Under the pieces are notes generated by a model. The model saw only the letters and a program-made list of their open reading frames with translations, did no database searches and was not told where the DNA came from. DNA of 64,000 nt from Saccharothrix sp. NRRL B-16348. GTDB taxonomy: Bacteria; Actinomycetota; Actinomycetes; Mycobacteriales; Pseudonocardiaceae. A program made the position numbers and the translations under genes. Numbering within the stretch: position 1 is the first letter of the stretch; every line of letters begins with the position of its first letter. The DNA lies in contig NZ_LGED01000241.1 in the NCBI RefSeq assembly GCF_001280085.1, positions 28,572-92,571 of the forward strand, read 5' to 3'. Shown piece after piece: positions 47,123 to 56,215 of this stretch.

Positions 47123-48780
47123 ATCCCCTGCAAGTGGGTGTTCTTCTCGACCAGCGTGCCGTCGGCGAAGCAGAACCGCACGATCTTGGCCGCCCGCGAC
47201 GAGTAGGTCTGCACGTCGGCCACGCGGTACTCGCACCGTGCGCCGTCGGGTTCCGGCGCGGCGTCGGAGTTGATGTCGCCCAACGGCGGCTCGGCGCCGC
47301 CCGGGAGCCTGGCCATCACCTCCGCCTCCGACTGCCCGACGGACACCGAGTCGTACAACTCGTCGGACACCACCTTAGTGACGGGCTGTGACCCGATCCA
47401 CGTGTAGCCGCCGACGACCACGAGCACCACGATCCCGGCCAGCACGATCGAGCCGACACCGGCCCACTTGCGGATGCCGGTCGGCTTGGCCGGCTCCGGC
47501 TGCTCGTCGTCGGACGGCTCGTCGCCCGGCGCGGCGGTGTCCTCGTACGGCAGCACGGCCGCGATGCGGAACCCGCCGGTCGGCAGCTCGCCGACGTGCA
47601 GCATGCCGCCCGCCAGCCGCACCCGCTCGCCCAGCCCGATCAGGCCGAACCCGGCGCCGCCCGGCAGCTTGGCCCGGGGCGGGTTGTTGCGCACCTCCAC
47701 CACCAGCGCGTCCGGCTCGTACTTCACCGTCACCTGCACGCTCGCGCCCGGCGCGTGCTTGTTGGCGTTGGTCAGGCCCTCCTGGGCGATGCGGTACGCG
47801 GCGTGGCTGACCTTCGCGGGCAGCGGCACGGACTGGCCGCCGCGGACCAGGCTGACCCGCACACCGGCCCGCCGCGCGCCGTCGACCAGCTCGTCGATCG
47901 CGTCCACGGTCCGGTTGTCGGCCCCGCCGACGGCCGCGCGGTCCTCTTCCGGCTCCTCGTCGCGCCGCAGCACGCCGATGACGCCGCGCAGCTCCTCCAT
48001 CGCGGTGAGGGCCGCGCTGCGCAGCACCTGCACCGCCTCGCGCTGGCGCTCGCCGAGGCCGCTGTCCATGGCCAGCGCGCCCGCGTGCACGGAGATGAGG
48101 CTGAGCCGGTGGCCGAGGCTGTCGTGCATGTCCTGGGCGATCCGGTTGCGCTCGCGCAGCCGCACCTGGCGCGACACCATCCGCCGCTCGCGCACCACCC
48201 GTTCCTCGCGCTCCTGCAACGCCGCGACCAGCGCGTTCCGCTGCGCGACGTACCGGCCGACCAGGAACGGCAGCGCCACGACCATGCAGTAGACGGTCAG
48301 CATCACCCACTGGCCGAACGGCCCGGACAGGCCGGGCGCGGACACACCCCAGGCGAACATGTGCAGCGCAAGCGCGAGGACGGCGGTGAGCAGCGAGCGC
48401 TGCCACGGCGTGATCCGGTAGCCGGCGGAGTAGGAGAGCATCACCACCATCGCGATGCCGCCGTGCTCGGCGCTGAAGACCACCCACGTGGCGGCCAGCA
48501 GGGCAAGGGCCGGGAACAGGAGCCTGCCCAGGAAGATCGCGACGTACCCGACGCCCAGGCCGATCAACGTCCACCCGGACAGCCGCCAGTTGCCGGAGAT
48601 CCAGCCGGGGAACACGTCCAGGCCGAGGAGCACGACGATGGCCAGCACCTCGCGCGCCACGCGCCAGGGCGTGACCTGGCCGAGGCGCTCGGCGTGGGCG
48701 CGCAGGAACGCGGCGGGCGCCTCCCGGAGGTCCGGCAGGACGGGCCGGAGCCGCTGAACGACAGACGTCACAGGGGACAA
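47119..48780 (-). CDS. Sensor histidine kinase (HisKA_3) with C-terminal transmembrane and exported tail
   Basis: 553 residues from TTG at 48780 (GTG at 48771 also possible). Five or six N-terminal membrane helices lead to the dimerisation box NRIAQDMHDSLGHRLSLIS with phospho-His219 and an HATPase domain ending at about 410 (GFGLIGLGERV as the G2 box). Unusually, an acidic linker, another membrane helix (about 440-463) and a 90-residue tail follow; the tail begins YDSVSVGQSEAEVMARLPGG, BamE/SmpA-like, and has two Cys that could form a disulfide outside. Translationally coupled to the response regulator. Confidence 0.9.
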   Translation of the reverse strand: MSPVTSVVQRLRPVLPDLREAPAAFLRAHAERLGQVTPWRVAREVLAIVVLLGLDVFPGWISGNWRLSGWTLIGLGVGYVAIFLGRLLFPALALLAATWVVFSAEHGGIAMVVMLSYSAGYRITPWQRSLLTAVLALALHMFAWGVSAPGLSGPFGQWVMLTVYCMVVALPFLVGRYVAQRNALVAALQEREERVVRERRMVSRQVRLRERNRIAQDMHDSLGHRLSLISVHAGALAMDSGLGERQREAVQVLRSAALTAMEELRGVIGVLRRDEEPEEDRAAVGGADNRTVDAIDELVDGARRAGVRVSLVRGGQSVPLPAKVSHAAYRIAQEGLTNANKHAPGASVQVTVKYEPDALVVEVRNNPPRAKLPGGAGFGLIGLGERVRLAGGMLHVGELPTGGFRIAAVLPYEDTAAPGDEPSDDEQPEPAKPTGIRKWAGVGSIVLAGIVVLVVVGGYTWIGSQPVTKVVSDELYDSVSVGQSEAEVMARLPGGAEPPLGDINSDAAPEPDGARCEYRVADVQTYSSRAAKIVRFCFADGTLVEKNTHLQGM

Positions 48781-48989
48781 CGGTAAAGAACCGACCGACC
48801 GCCGGCCGCGTTCATTGGTCTCGAACGTTTCCGACGAAAGTTGACGCAGGTGACGCGCGGTGGGCCCGCCAGGCGACCACGAGCGCGCCCGCGACCGGCG
48901 GTGCCGCGCACCTCACGTCTCACCCCGTGTGCGCGTGTGCGACGATGACGCCGTTGGTGAACGTGATCGGGCAGGAAGGTCGTGCGGCT

Positions 48990-49247
48990 GTGTCTTCGTC
49001 CTCGGAACTGGACAAGCGTCCGGCGGTCGACACCCACGAAGAGCCGTCGGCCGAGTGGGGCTGGCACGGCACCTTCCCCAAGGGCATCAAGATCGCGGGC
49101 TGGCTCTCCACCCTCGCGGTCTTCTCGCTGCTGATCGGCAACCACCACGGCCGAACCGAAAACCTCTGGGTGATCCTCACGGGCCTCGCCATGGCCGCCC
49201 TGCTGATCTGGGACCAGGTCCGCAGCCGCACCTCCTGGCGCCGCTAG
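48990..49247 (+). CDS. DUF2631 small membrane protein
   Basis: 85 residues from GTG at 48990 (AGGAAGG upstream; other GTG codons lie nearby). A polar N-terminus (TKRPAVDTHEEPSAEWGWHG-like) is followed by two hydrophobic segments, GIKIAGWLSTLAVFSLLIG and LWVILTGLAMAALLIWDQV. DUF2631 genes lie close to dxr in mycobacteria and other Actinobacteria as here; the role is unknown. Confidence 0.85.
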   Translation: MSSSSELDKRPAVDTHEEPSAEWGWHGTFPKGIKIAGWLSTLAVFSLLIGNHHGRTENLWVILTGLAMAALLIWDQVRSRTSWRR

Positions 49248-49380
49248 GTCGCCCTGGCGGCCTCTCACCAGGCCCCGTCGACTCACTTTCCCTTACGGCC
49301 GACTTTCCTCATTCGGAAACTCGGACGACCAGGAAAGTTGCGGCCATGGCCCGGTTTTCGCGAACGGAGAAGCCGCCCGT

Positions 49381-49812
49381 TCACAACTCGGAGGCGTCGC
49401 CCCACGGGTCGAGCAGCGTGATGCCGGTACCGATGAAGTCCTTGGTGTTTCGTGTCGCCAGGCGAGCCGCATAGCGTCGGCAGACCGCGGCGATCTGGGC
49501 ATCGGCCATGCTGATCGGACGACCCTGCTCCTCACGCGTTGCCGCGATCTCGCCGTAGTACTCGGCAGCCACACCGTCGAAGGGCAAGACCTGATCTTGG
49601 AAGTCCTCGGCCAGGAGTTCCGCGACCCTGGCGGCGAGCAAGGTCTTGCGTTGGCCGTCCGGTAGTCGAGCGACCCCGTAAACGAGTTCGGCGGCGGTCA
49701 CGGCCGTGATGAAGACCTCGTCAGCCGGGTACTGATCAACCCAACGGACCACGGTGTCGTCCGGAACCTGCCTCATCAGTTCGGAGACGACGTTGGTGTC
49801 GAGAACGATCAC
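49381..49812 (-). CDS. VapC/FitB-type PIN-domain toxin
   Basis: 143 residues. PIN-domain acidic residues in VLDTNVVSELM, TAAELVYGVA, ISMADAQIAAV and TRNTKDF, a good fit to the FitB-like VapC subgroup. Starts inside the last codon of the FitA-like antitoxin (4-base overlap). RNase toxin held inactive by that antitoxin. Confidence 0.93.
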   Translation of the reverse strand: MIVLDTNVVSELMRQVPDDTVVRWVDQYPADEVFITAVTAAELVYGVARLPDGQRKTLLAARVAELLAEDFQDQVLPFDGVAAEYYGEIAATREEQGRPISMADAQIAAVCRRYAARLATRNTKDFIGTGITLLDPWGDASEL

Positions 49813-50054
49813 TCGAGGAACTCCGCCGCCCGCGCTCGCTCCGCACGCCGCGGAGGCTCGATCGACAGGTCGCCCACGTCGCTGAACCGCCGGCGAATCC
49901 TCGACCCCATCCCCGGGCCAGGTGTCGGCTTGGTCAACGCCGAGGCGAGGATCGCTCGCACTTCGGCTTCCATCGAGCGGCCGTGTTCTGCAGCGCGAAC
50001 CCGAAGCTTGGCCTTCAAGCCCTCGTCAAGATCGCGGATCGTCAACGTCGCCAT
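49809..50054 (-). CDS. FitA-like ribbon-helix-helix antitoxin
   Basis: 81 residues. N-terminal Arc/MetJ fold with TLTIRDLDEGLKAKLRVRAA and GRSMEAEVRAIL, the FitA signature. The C-terminal tail with IRRRFSDVGDLSIEPP wraps the toxin. Binds the palindromes just upstream to repress the module together with the toxin. Confidence 0.92.
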   Translation of the reverse strand: MATLTIRDLDEGLKAKLRVRAAEHGRSMEAEVRAILASALTKPTPGPGMGSRIRRRFSDVGDLSIEPPRRAERARAAEFLE

Positions 50055-50065
50055 GAGCCCACCCC

Positions 50066-50087
50066 AATGCCATCATTGCAATCAATG
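50066..50087. promoter_or_regulatory. Toxin-antitoxin operator
   Basis: AATG-CCAT-CATT (50066-50077) overlaps CATTG-CAAT-CAATG (50074-50087), two symmetrical AT-rich sites immediately upstream of the FitA-like gene and standing out from the GC-rich surroundings. It fits a ribbon-helix-helix operator. Confidence 0.6.
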
Positions 50088-50112
50088 CTAGCACTCGGCC
50101 ACGATCAGGTGC

Positions 50113-51219
50113 TTAGCCCTCGGCGGCGAGCTGGCCGCACGCGGCGGCGATGTCCTGGCCCCTCGTGTCACGCACGGTGCACGCGACGCCCTGCTCGTTG
50201 ACCCGGCGGACGAACTCGCGTTCCACCGGCTTCGGTGACGCGTCCCACTTCGAACCCGGCGTCGGGTTCAACGGGATCACGTTCACGTGCACCAACTGGC
50301 CCAAGTGCCTGCGCAGCAGCTTGCCCAGCATGTCCGCACGCCACGGCTGGTCGTTGATGTCGCGGATCAAGGCGTACTCGATCGACACCCGGCGACCCGT
50401 GCGGTCGGCGTAGCCGCGGGCCGCCTCCAGCACCTCCGCCACCTTCCACCGCGTGTTCACCGGCACCAACGTGTCACGCAGCTCGTCGTCCGGCGTGTGC
50501 AGCGACACCGCCAACCGGACCTGGAGGTTCTCCTCCGTCAGCTTCCGGATCGCCGGCACCAGGCCCACCGTCGACACCGTCACCGAACGCTGCGAGATCC
50601 CCAGCCCGTCCGGCGCCGGGTCGCAGATGCGGTGCACCGCCTCGACCACGCGCTTGTAGTTGGCCAACGGCTCGCCCATGCCCATGAACACGATGTTCGA
50701 CAGCCGCCCCGGCCCACCGGGCAGCTCGCCGTCGCGCATGGCCGCCGCGCCGCGCCGCACCTGGTCCACGATCTCCGCCGTGGACAGGTTCCGGGTCAGG
50801 CCGCCCTGCCCCGTCGCGCAGAACGGGCACGCCATGCCGCAGCCCGCCTGCGACGAGATGCACAACGTCGCACGGTCGGGGTAGCGCATGAGGACGCTCT
50901 CGACCAGCGTGCCGTCGTGGGCGCGCAGCAACGTCTTGCGGGTCGTGCCGCCATCGGCCTCGACGCTGCGCAGCTCCGTCCACAACGGCGGCATCAGGTC
51001 GGTCACCAGGCGGTCCCGCGCGGCGGCGGGGATGTCGGTCATCGCGTCGGGGTCGACGGTCAGCCGGCCGAAGTAGTGGTTCGACAGCTGCGCGGCGCGG
51101 AAGGGCTTCTCGCCGAGTGCGGCGACGGCCTCTCGACGCTGGTCGGCGGAGAGGTCGGCGAGGTGGCGCGGCGGCAGCCCGCGCTTGGGCGCGTCGAAGA
51201 CGAGGGGGAGGGCAGTCAT
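50113..51219 (-). CDS. rlmN: 23S rRNA (adenine2503-C2)-methyltransferase
   Basis: 368 residues from ATG at 51219 (GGAGGGCGC upstream). Radical-SAM cluster motif [12 protein letters not shown] (CxxxCxxC) and the second catalytic Cys near the C-terminus in [21 protein letters not shown] is characteristic. It methylates A2503 of 23S rRNA and A37 of some tRNAs. Part of the conserved block, though separated from cdsA here by inserted genes. Confidence 0.96.
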   Translation of the reverse strand: MTALPLVFDAPKRGLPPRHLADLSADQRREAVAALGEKPFRAAQLSNHYFGRLTVDPDAMTDIPAAARDRLVTDLMPPLWTELRSVEADGGTTRKTLLRAHDGTLVESVLMRYPDRATLCISSQAGCGMACPFCATGQGGLTRNLSTAEIVDQVRRGAAAMRDGELPGGPGRLSNIVFMGMGEPLANYKRVVEAVHRICDPAPDGLGISQRSVTVSTVGLVPAIRKLTEENLQVRLAVSLHTPDDELRDTLVPVNTRWKVAEVLEAARGYADRTGRRVSIEYALIRDINDQPWRADMLGKLLRRHLGQLVHVNVIPLNPTPGSKWDASPKPVEREFVRRVNEQGVACTVRDTRGQDIAAACGQLAAEG

Positions 51220-51303
51220 AGCGCCCTCCAGTGTCCCACGCGCACGGAGCACCCAGGACCACACCGACTGCGACGGCCATCACCGTTGCATCGCGATACG
51301 TTC

Positions 51304-51313
51304 CGATATATCG
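51304..51313. promoter_or_regulatory. PadR operator candidate
   Basis: Perfect 10-base palindrome CGATATATCG about 40 bases before the PadR start, flanked by further GATAC/GATCG half-like copies (51294-51340). The AT-rich palindrome in this GC-rich genome suggests autoregulation. Confidence 0.5.
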
Positions 51314-51351
51314 TCGACACGTCGCAACCGATCGATACAAGGAGCACGAAG

Positions 51352-52023
51352 ATGCACTTCCACGGATTCGGACACCGGAACCACGAACACAGGCACCACC
51401 GCGAGCACGGCTTCGGCGACCCCAGGCGGGGGTTCGGCGGCGGCGGGTTCGGCGGCGGTTTCGACCGCGGCGGCCCGTTCCCCGGGCCTCCGCTGCCTCC
51501 CGAGCCGCCGGGCTTCCCGGGTCACGGGCACGGCCGGGGCCGGGGTCGCGGCGGGAGGCAGCGCAAGGGCAACGTCCGCACGGCGGTCCTGGCCCTGCTC
51601 GCCGAACGCCCCATGCACGGCTACGAGATGATCCAGGAGATCAGCGCGCGCACGGACGGCCTCTGGCGGCCCAGCCCCGGCTCGGTCTACCCGACCTTGC
51701 AGCTGCTGGCCGACGAAGGCCTCGTCGCCTCCACCGAGGAGGCGGGCGGCAAGAAGCTGTTCACGCTGACCGAGACCGGGCGGGGCACGGCCGCGAAGCT
51801 CGAAGGCGCGCCGCCGTGGCAGCAGGTCAACGACGACCTCGACCAGCACGCCGCGAAGCTGCGCACGGCGGCACGCCACCTCGGCGCGGCCATGCAGCAG
51901 ATGGCGCACGCGGGCACGCGTGAGCAGCAGGCGCGGGCCGTCGAAGTCCTCAGCGAGGCCCGCCGCAAGCTCTACGCGATCCTCGGCGAGCTCGACGTCG
52001 AGGAAGACAACCCGGAGGAGTGA
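51352..52023 (+). CDS. PadR family transcriptional regulator with Gly/His-rich N-terminal extension
   Basis: 223 residues from ATG at 51352 (AAGGAG seven bases upstream). The first about 75 residues are low-complexity, rich in His, Gly, Arg and Pro. Then comes a PadR winged helix (RTAVLALLAERPMHGYEMIQ and SPGSVYPTLQLLADEGLV) and a C-terminal dimerisation helix. PadR proteins sense phenolics or drugs. The His-rich arm could bind metal. It ends one base from the convergent aldo/keto reductase. Confidence 0.92.
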   Translation: MHFHGFGHRNHEHRHHREHGFGDPRRGFGGGGFGGGFDRGGPFPGPPLPPEPPGFPGHGHGRGRGRGGRQRKGNVRTAVLALLAERPMHGYEMIQEISARTDGLWRPSPGSVYPTLQLLADEGLVASTEEAGGKKLFTLTETGRGTAAKLEGAPPWQQVNDDLDQHAAKLRTAARHLGAAMQQMAHAGTREQQARAVEVLSEARRKLYAILGELDVEEDNPEE

Positions 52024-52024
52024 T

Positions 52025-53008
52025 CTACCAGCGGTCGTGGACCAGCGGCCGGATCAGCGCGTCGTACGCGGCCCGCACCTCGTCCCGCGCCTCCGCCGAC
52101 AACGGCGCGAGGTCCGCGGCGGCCGAGTTGGCCCGAGCCTGCTCGGCGTTGCGGGCGCCGGGGATGACCACGGTGACGCCGGGCTGGTCCACGACCCACC
52201 GCAGCGCGAACTGCGCCATGGTCGCGCCGGACGGCACGAGGGCGCGCAGCCGCTCCACCGCCTCCAGCCCGACCTCGAACGGCACGCCGGAGAACGTCTC
52301 GCCGACGTCGAACGCGTCACCGTTGCGGTTGTAGTTGCGGTGGTCGTCGGCGGAGAACGTGGTCGACGCGCTGTACTTGCCGGACAGCAGCCCCGAGGCG
52401 AGCGGAACGCGGGCGATGATCGCCACGCCCGCTTCCGCCGCCGCGGGCAGCACCCGCTCCAGCGGCTTGAGCCGCAGCGCGTTCAGGATGATCTGGACGC
52501 TCGCGACACCCGGCCGGGCGATCGCGGTCAGCGCCTCCTCGACGGTCTCCACGCTCACGCCGTACGCGGCGATCCGCTTGGCCTCGACCAGCTCGTCGAG
52601 GGTGTCGAACACCTCGTCGGTCGAGTAGACCGGCGTCGGCGGGCAGTGCAGCTGGACCAGGTCGAGCGTGTCGACGCCGAGGTTGGCGCGCGACCGGTCG
52701 TTCCAGGCCAGGAAGTTCTCGCGGGTGTAGTTCTCCGGCGTCTGCTCGACGCGGCGGCCCATCTTGGTGGCCACCGTGATGCCCGCGTCGCCGCGCTCGC
52801 GGAGGAACTTGCCGATCAGCGTCTCGCTGCGGCCGTCGCCGTAGACGTCGGCGGTGTCGAAGAAGTTCACGCCGGTGTCGGCGGCGGCGTGCAGCACCGC
52901 CAGCGCGTCGGACTCCTCGACCTGGCCCCAGTCCGCGCCGAGCTGCCAGCAGCCCAGGCCGACGACGCCGACCTGCCGACCCAACCTGCCCGCGTTCCTG
53001 TTCTCCAC
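52025..53008 (-). CDS. Aldo/keto reductase
   Basis: 327 residues from GTG at 53008. AKR (beta/alpha)8 barrel with the catalytic Tyr in GVNFFDTADVYGDG, Lys in TVATKMGR and the substrate-side VQLHCPP. The NADPH phosphate site is around IPGARNAEQARANSAA. Substrate unknown. Stands convergent with PadR with a single base between stops. Confidence 0.93.
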   Translation of the reverse strand: MENRNAGRLGRQVGVVGLGCWQLGADWGQVEESDALAVLHAAADTGVNFFDTADVYGDGRSETLIGKFLRERGDAGITVATKMGRRVEQTPENYTRENFLAWNDRSRANLGVDTLDLVQLHCPPTPVYSTDEVFDTLDELVEAKRIAAYGVSVETVEEALTAIARPGVASVQIILNALRLKPLERVLPAAAEAGVAIIARVPLASGLLSGKYSASTTFSADDHRNYNRNGDAFDVGETFSGVPFEVGLEAVERLRALVPSGATMAQFALRWVVDQPGVTVVIPGARNAEQARANSAAADLAPLSAEARDEVRAAYDALIRPLVHDRW

Positions 53009-53032
53009 GACCCGAATCCTAGGTGAGCGCTC

Positions 53033-53779
53033 TCAGGGCAGCACCAGCCCGGTTGGCTTGCGCCTCACGTGCAGTCGGTAGCCCACCTCGAACGACAGGC
53101 CGGGCGTGCGCGCGATGGCCTGCTCCGCGACCGCCGCGGAGAACTCGATGCGCAGCACGGCCTCCAGGTCCGCACGGCGTTCGAACCGCCACAGCGCGCG
53201 CACGCGGCGCAGCGAGAACCCCTGGTCGGCGAAGAACCGCTCCACGTCGACGGGGTTGTAGCGCGGCTCGTCGTCGCACAGCCACGGCCCGTAGGGCTCG
53301 GCCGAGCCGTCGAGGTCCACGATCGCCAGCACGCCGCCCGGCCGCAGCACCCGGTCGGCCTCGCGCATGCCCGGTTCGCAGCCGGGACCGAAGAAGTACG
53401 CCGTGCGCGCGTGCACCAGGTCCGCGGTCGCGTCACGCAACGGCAGGCGTTGTGCGGGCCCGTGCACCGCTTCGGCGTTCGGCACGTCCGCCACACGCGC
53501 CCGAGCGCGCTGCACCAGCGGAGGGTGCGGCTCGACACCGATGACCGAGCGCGCCTCCCGTGCGAACACCGGCAGGTGGAACCCGTCACCGCAGCCGACG
53601 TCGACCACGTCCCGCCCGGCCCAGTCGCACTCCTCGCGCAGCGCGGCCCAGATCGCGCCGTCCACGTCCTGGGCGCGGTTCTCGACCTCGTAGAGCTCGG
53701 GCCAGTGCCAGATGTTCGGGCTCGGCAGGACGTCGACAGGCCGCACGGCGGCCAACGCGGCGCGGACGAATCCCTTCAC
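53033..53779 (-). CDS. Class I SAM-dependent methyltransferase
   Basis: 248 residues. SAM motif I VVDVGCGDGFHLPVF, then VIGVEPHPPLVQRAR (motif II acidic residue) and LRPGGVLAIVDLDG. A Methyltransf_11-type enzyme of unknown substrate. Same strand as, and 24 bases upstream of, the aldo/keto reductase, so they may be co-transcribed. Confidence 0.9.
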   Translation of the reverse strand: MKGFVRAALAAVRPVDVLPSPNIWHWPELYEVENRAQDVDGAIWAALREECDWAGRDVVDVGCGDGFHLPVFAREARSVIGVEPHPPLVQRARARVADVPNAEAVHGPAQRLPLRDATADLVHARTAYFFGPGCEPGMREADRVLRPGGVLAIVDLDGSAEPYGPWLCDDEPRYNPVDVERFFADQGFSLRRVRALWRFERRADLEAVLRIEFSAAVAEQAIARTPGLSFEVGYRLHVRRKPTGLVLP

Positions 53780-53834
53780 GGGACGACTCTAGAGCCGTAG
53801 CGTGATCGAATAGGCGGCTTGCAGGAGGTACGCG

Positions 53835-54653
53835 GTGTCGATCGTCCCCAATTCTCCCGCTTTGGCCGAGTTGCACCACGGCGCGCCCTGCTGGGTCGAC
53901 CTCGCCACCACGGACCTCCAGGCCACGATCGACTTCTACGCCGGGCTGTTCGGCTGGTACTTCTCCGACGCGGGCAGCAGCACGATCGCCTTGGTGGACG
54001 GGGTGCCGGTGGCCGAGTTGGTCGCCGCCGACGAGCCGAGCGCGTGGACGCTGTACCTGAACACGCCGCACGCCCGAGCCACTGCGGAGAAGGCGCACGC
54101 GCTGGGCGGCGAGGTGCTCGGCGAGCCGTCGGACACCGTCACCGTGCTCGCCGACCCGACCGGCGCGGTGGTCGGCTTCCGGCACGTTCCACCCGATTGG
54201 GTGTTCGGCGCGGACGGGCACGGCGCGTACGCGTGGGCCGAGCTGAACACGCGTCAGGGGCACGTCGCCGACGAGTTCTTCCGCGAGCTGTGCGGGTACG
54301 AAATCACCCAGATCGGTGACGGTCAGGCGGTCGACTACACGATCTGGGCCGTCCACGGGCACACCGTGCTCGGGCGTCAGCGGATGGGCCGGGCGTTCGC
54401 GCCGGACACGCCGCCGCACTGGATGGTCTACTTCACCGCGGCGCCGGAGATCGGCACGGACTCGGCCGCGTCCAGGGTGCTGGAGCTGGGCGGACGCGTC
54501 ACCGTGGAGCCGTACGACACGCCGTTCGGCCGAATCACGGTCGTCGCCGACCACACGGGCGCGGTGTTCTCGGTGATCGACCCGTCCCGCACCACGCCGC
54601 TGTCCGAGGAGGAGTCCACCGAGTCACGGGTGGACGACCCCTACGACGACTAG
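53835..54653 (+). CDS. VOC family protein, two glyoxalase-like domains
   Basis: 272 residues from GTG at 53835 (AGGAGG upstream). Two consecutive vicinal-oxygen-chelate modules: WVDLATTDLQATIDFYAGLF opens the first and AELNTRQGHVADEFFRELCG the second. Metal-binding residues are less clear in the second. The family includes dioxygenases, fosfomycin and bleomycin resistance proteins and hydroxylases; which one this is cannot be told. Divergent from the methyltransferase. Confidence 0.88.
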   Translation: MSIVPNSPALAELHHGAPCWVDLATTDLQATIDFYAGLFGWYFSDAGSSTIALVDGVPVAELVAADEPSAWTLYLNTPHARATAEKAHALGGEVLGEPSDTVTVLADPTGAVVGFRHVPPDWVFGADGHGAYAWAELNTRQGHVADEFFRELCGYEITQIGDGQAVDYTIWAVHGHTVLGRQRMGRAFAPDTPPHWMVYFTAAPEIGTDSAASRVLELGGRVTVEPYDTPFGRITVVADHTGAVFSVIDPSRTTPLSEEESTESRVDDPYDD

Positions 54654-54682
54654 CGAGGTCGCGTCGGGGCCATCAAACACAG

Positions 54683-55528
54683 CTAGACGAAGACGTGCAG
54701 CAGGAGCCAGGCGACGACGGCGGACGGCAGCAGTGAGTCCATCCGGTCCATCAGGCCGCCGTGACCGGGCAGCAGCGTGCCCATGTCCTTGATCCCGAGG
54801 TCGCGCTTGATCAGCGACTCGACCAGGTCGCCCGCGGTCGCGGTGACGACCAGGGCAGCGCCGAACAGCACGCCCTGCCACCACTGGCCGTCCAGCATCA
54901 GGCCCACGGTGAGCGCGCCGCCGACCATGCCCGCCACCATCGAGCCCGCGAAGCCCTCCCAGGACTTCTTCGGGCTGATGGTGGGGGCCATCGGGTGCTT
55001 GCCGAACAGCACGCCGGCCACGTAGCCGCCGGTGTCGGACAGCACGACGCCGATCAGGAACGCCAGCACGCGGAACACGCCGTCGTCCGGCACGACCAGC
55101 ATCACCGCGAACGACGCGAACACGGCCACGTAGGCGACCGTGAAGATGGACGCGGTGACGTCACGCAGGTAGCCGTCCGCGCCGTCCTTGAGCCGCCAGA
55201 GCAGGCACACCAGGATCGTCACCACGAACGCGGCCAGCACGCCGCCGCGCTCGTAGGGCCAGGCCAGCCACACCACGGCCTGCCCGCCGAGCAGCACGGG
55301 CAGCAGGGCCACGCGGATGCCCGCGCCACGCTGCAACGCGCCCGTCAGCTCGTACATCGACACGGCCACGGCGACGGCGACGACGCCGACGAACAACTCG
55401 CGCACCGTGAACAGCGCGACGAGGATGACGGCGCCCAAGCCGACACCCACGGCGATGGCCGCGGGCAGGTTGCGCCCCGCGCGCGACGCGCCCTTCTCCG
55501 GCGCGCCCTGGTCACCGCCGCCTGACAC
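54683..55528 (-). CDS. cdsA: Phosphatidate cytidylyltransferase
   Basis: 281 residues from GTG at 55528, which has AGGAG upstream (longer in-frame starts lack it). Multiple membrane helices and the CDP-diglyceride synthase signature: SPKKSWEGFAGS and GDLVESLIKRDLGIKDMGT. It makes CDP-diacylglycerol from CTP and phosphatidate at the cytoplasmic membrane for phospholipid synthesis. Downstream of frr in the conserved core order. Confidence 0.95.
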   Translation of the reverse strand: MSGGGDQGAPEKGASRAGRNLPAAIAVGVGLGAVILVALFTVRELFVGVVAVAVAVSMYELTGALQRGAGIRVALLPVLLGGQAVVWLAWPYERGGVLAAFVVTILVCLLWRLKDGADGYLRDVTASIFTVAYVAVFASFAVMLVVPDDGVFRVLAFLIGVVLSDTGGYVAGVLFGKHPMAPTISPKKSWEGFAGSMVAGMVGGALTVGLMLDGQWWQGVLFGAALVVTATAGDLVESLIKRDLGIKDMGTLLPGHGGLMDRMDSLLPSAVVAWLLLHVFV

Positions 55529-55611
55529 CTGTTGTGCTCCTATCACGGCCGTGCACCGGCCAAGCAAAGCGCGCGAACTCCCGGACCGACCAGCCGAACG
55601 GACGTGACCAC

Positions 55612-56169
55612 CTAGACCTCGAGCAGCTCGGCTTCCTTGTGCTTGACCAGCTCTTCGATCTGGGCGACGTAGCGGTGGGTGACGTTCTCCAGTTCCTTCT
55701 CGGCCCTGGTGCCGTCGTCCTCGCCGACCTCGCCGTCCTTGACCAGGCGGTCCAGCTCTTCCTTGGCCTTGCGGCGGATGTTGCGGATGGACACCTTGGC
55801 GTCCTCGCCCTTGCCCTTGGCGACCTTGACCATCTCGCGGCGGCGTTCCTCGGACAGCTGCGGGATCACCACGCGGATGATCGAGCCGTCGTTGCTGGGG
55901 TTCACGCCCAGGTCGGAGTCGCGGATGGCCTTCTCGACCGCGTTGAGCTGGGTGGCGTCGTAGGGCTTGATCACCGCCATGCGCGCCTCCGGGATGGCGA
56001 CGCTGGCGAGCTGGTTCAGCGGGGTGGGCGAACCGTAGTACTCGACCACGATGCGGGAGAACATCGAGGGGTTGGCACGGCCGGTGCGCACCGCGGCCAG
56101 GTCCTCCTTCGCCACGGACACCGCTTTTTCCATCTTCTCCTCGGCGTCGAGGAGGGTCTCGTCAATCAC
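55612..56169 (-). CDS. frr: Ribosome recycling factor
   Basis: 185 residues from GTG at 56169 (AGGGAGT upstream), exactly family length. Conserved segments [20 protein letters not shown] and [19 protein letters not shown]. With EF-G it splits post-termination ribosomes. Confidence 0.97.
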   Translation of the reverse strand: MIDETLLDAEEKMEKAVSVAKEDLAAVRTGRANPSMFSRIVVEYYGSPTPLNQLASVAIPEARMAVIKPYDATQLNAVEKAIRDSDLGVNPSNDGSIIRVVIPQLSEERRREMVKVAKGKGEDAKVSIRNIRRKAKEELDRLVKDGEVGEDDGTRAEKELENVTHRYVAQIEELVKHKEAELLEV

Positions 56170-56215
56170 GACTGACTCCCTTGGTGTGCGCAGTTCGGCT
56201 CGAATCCCAGCAGGT

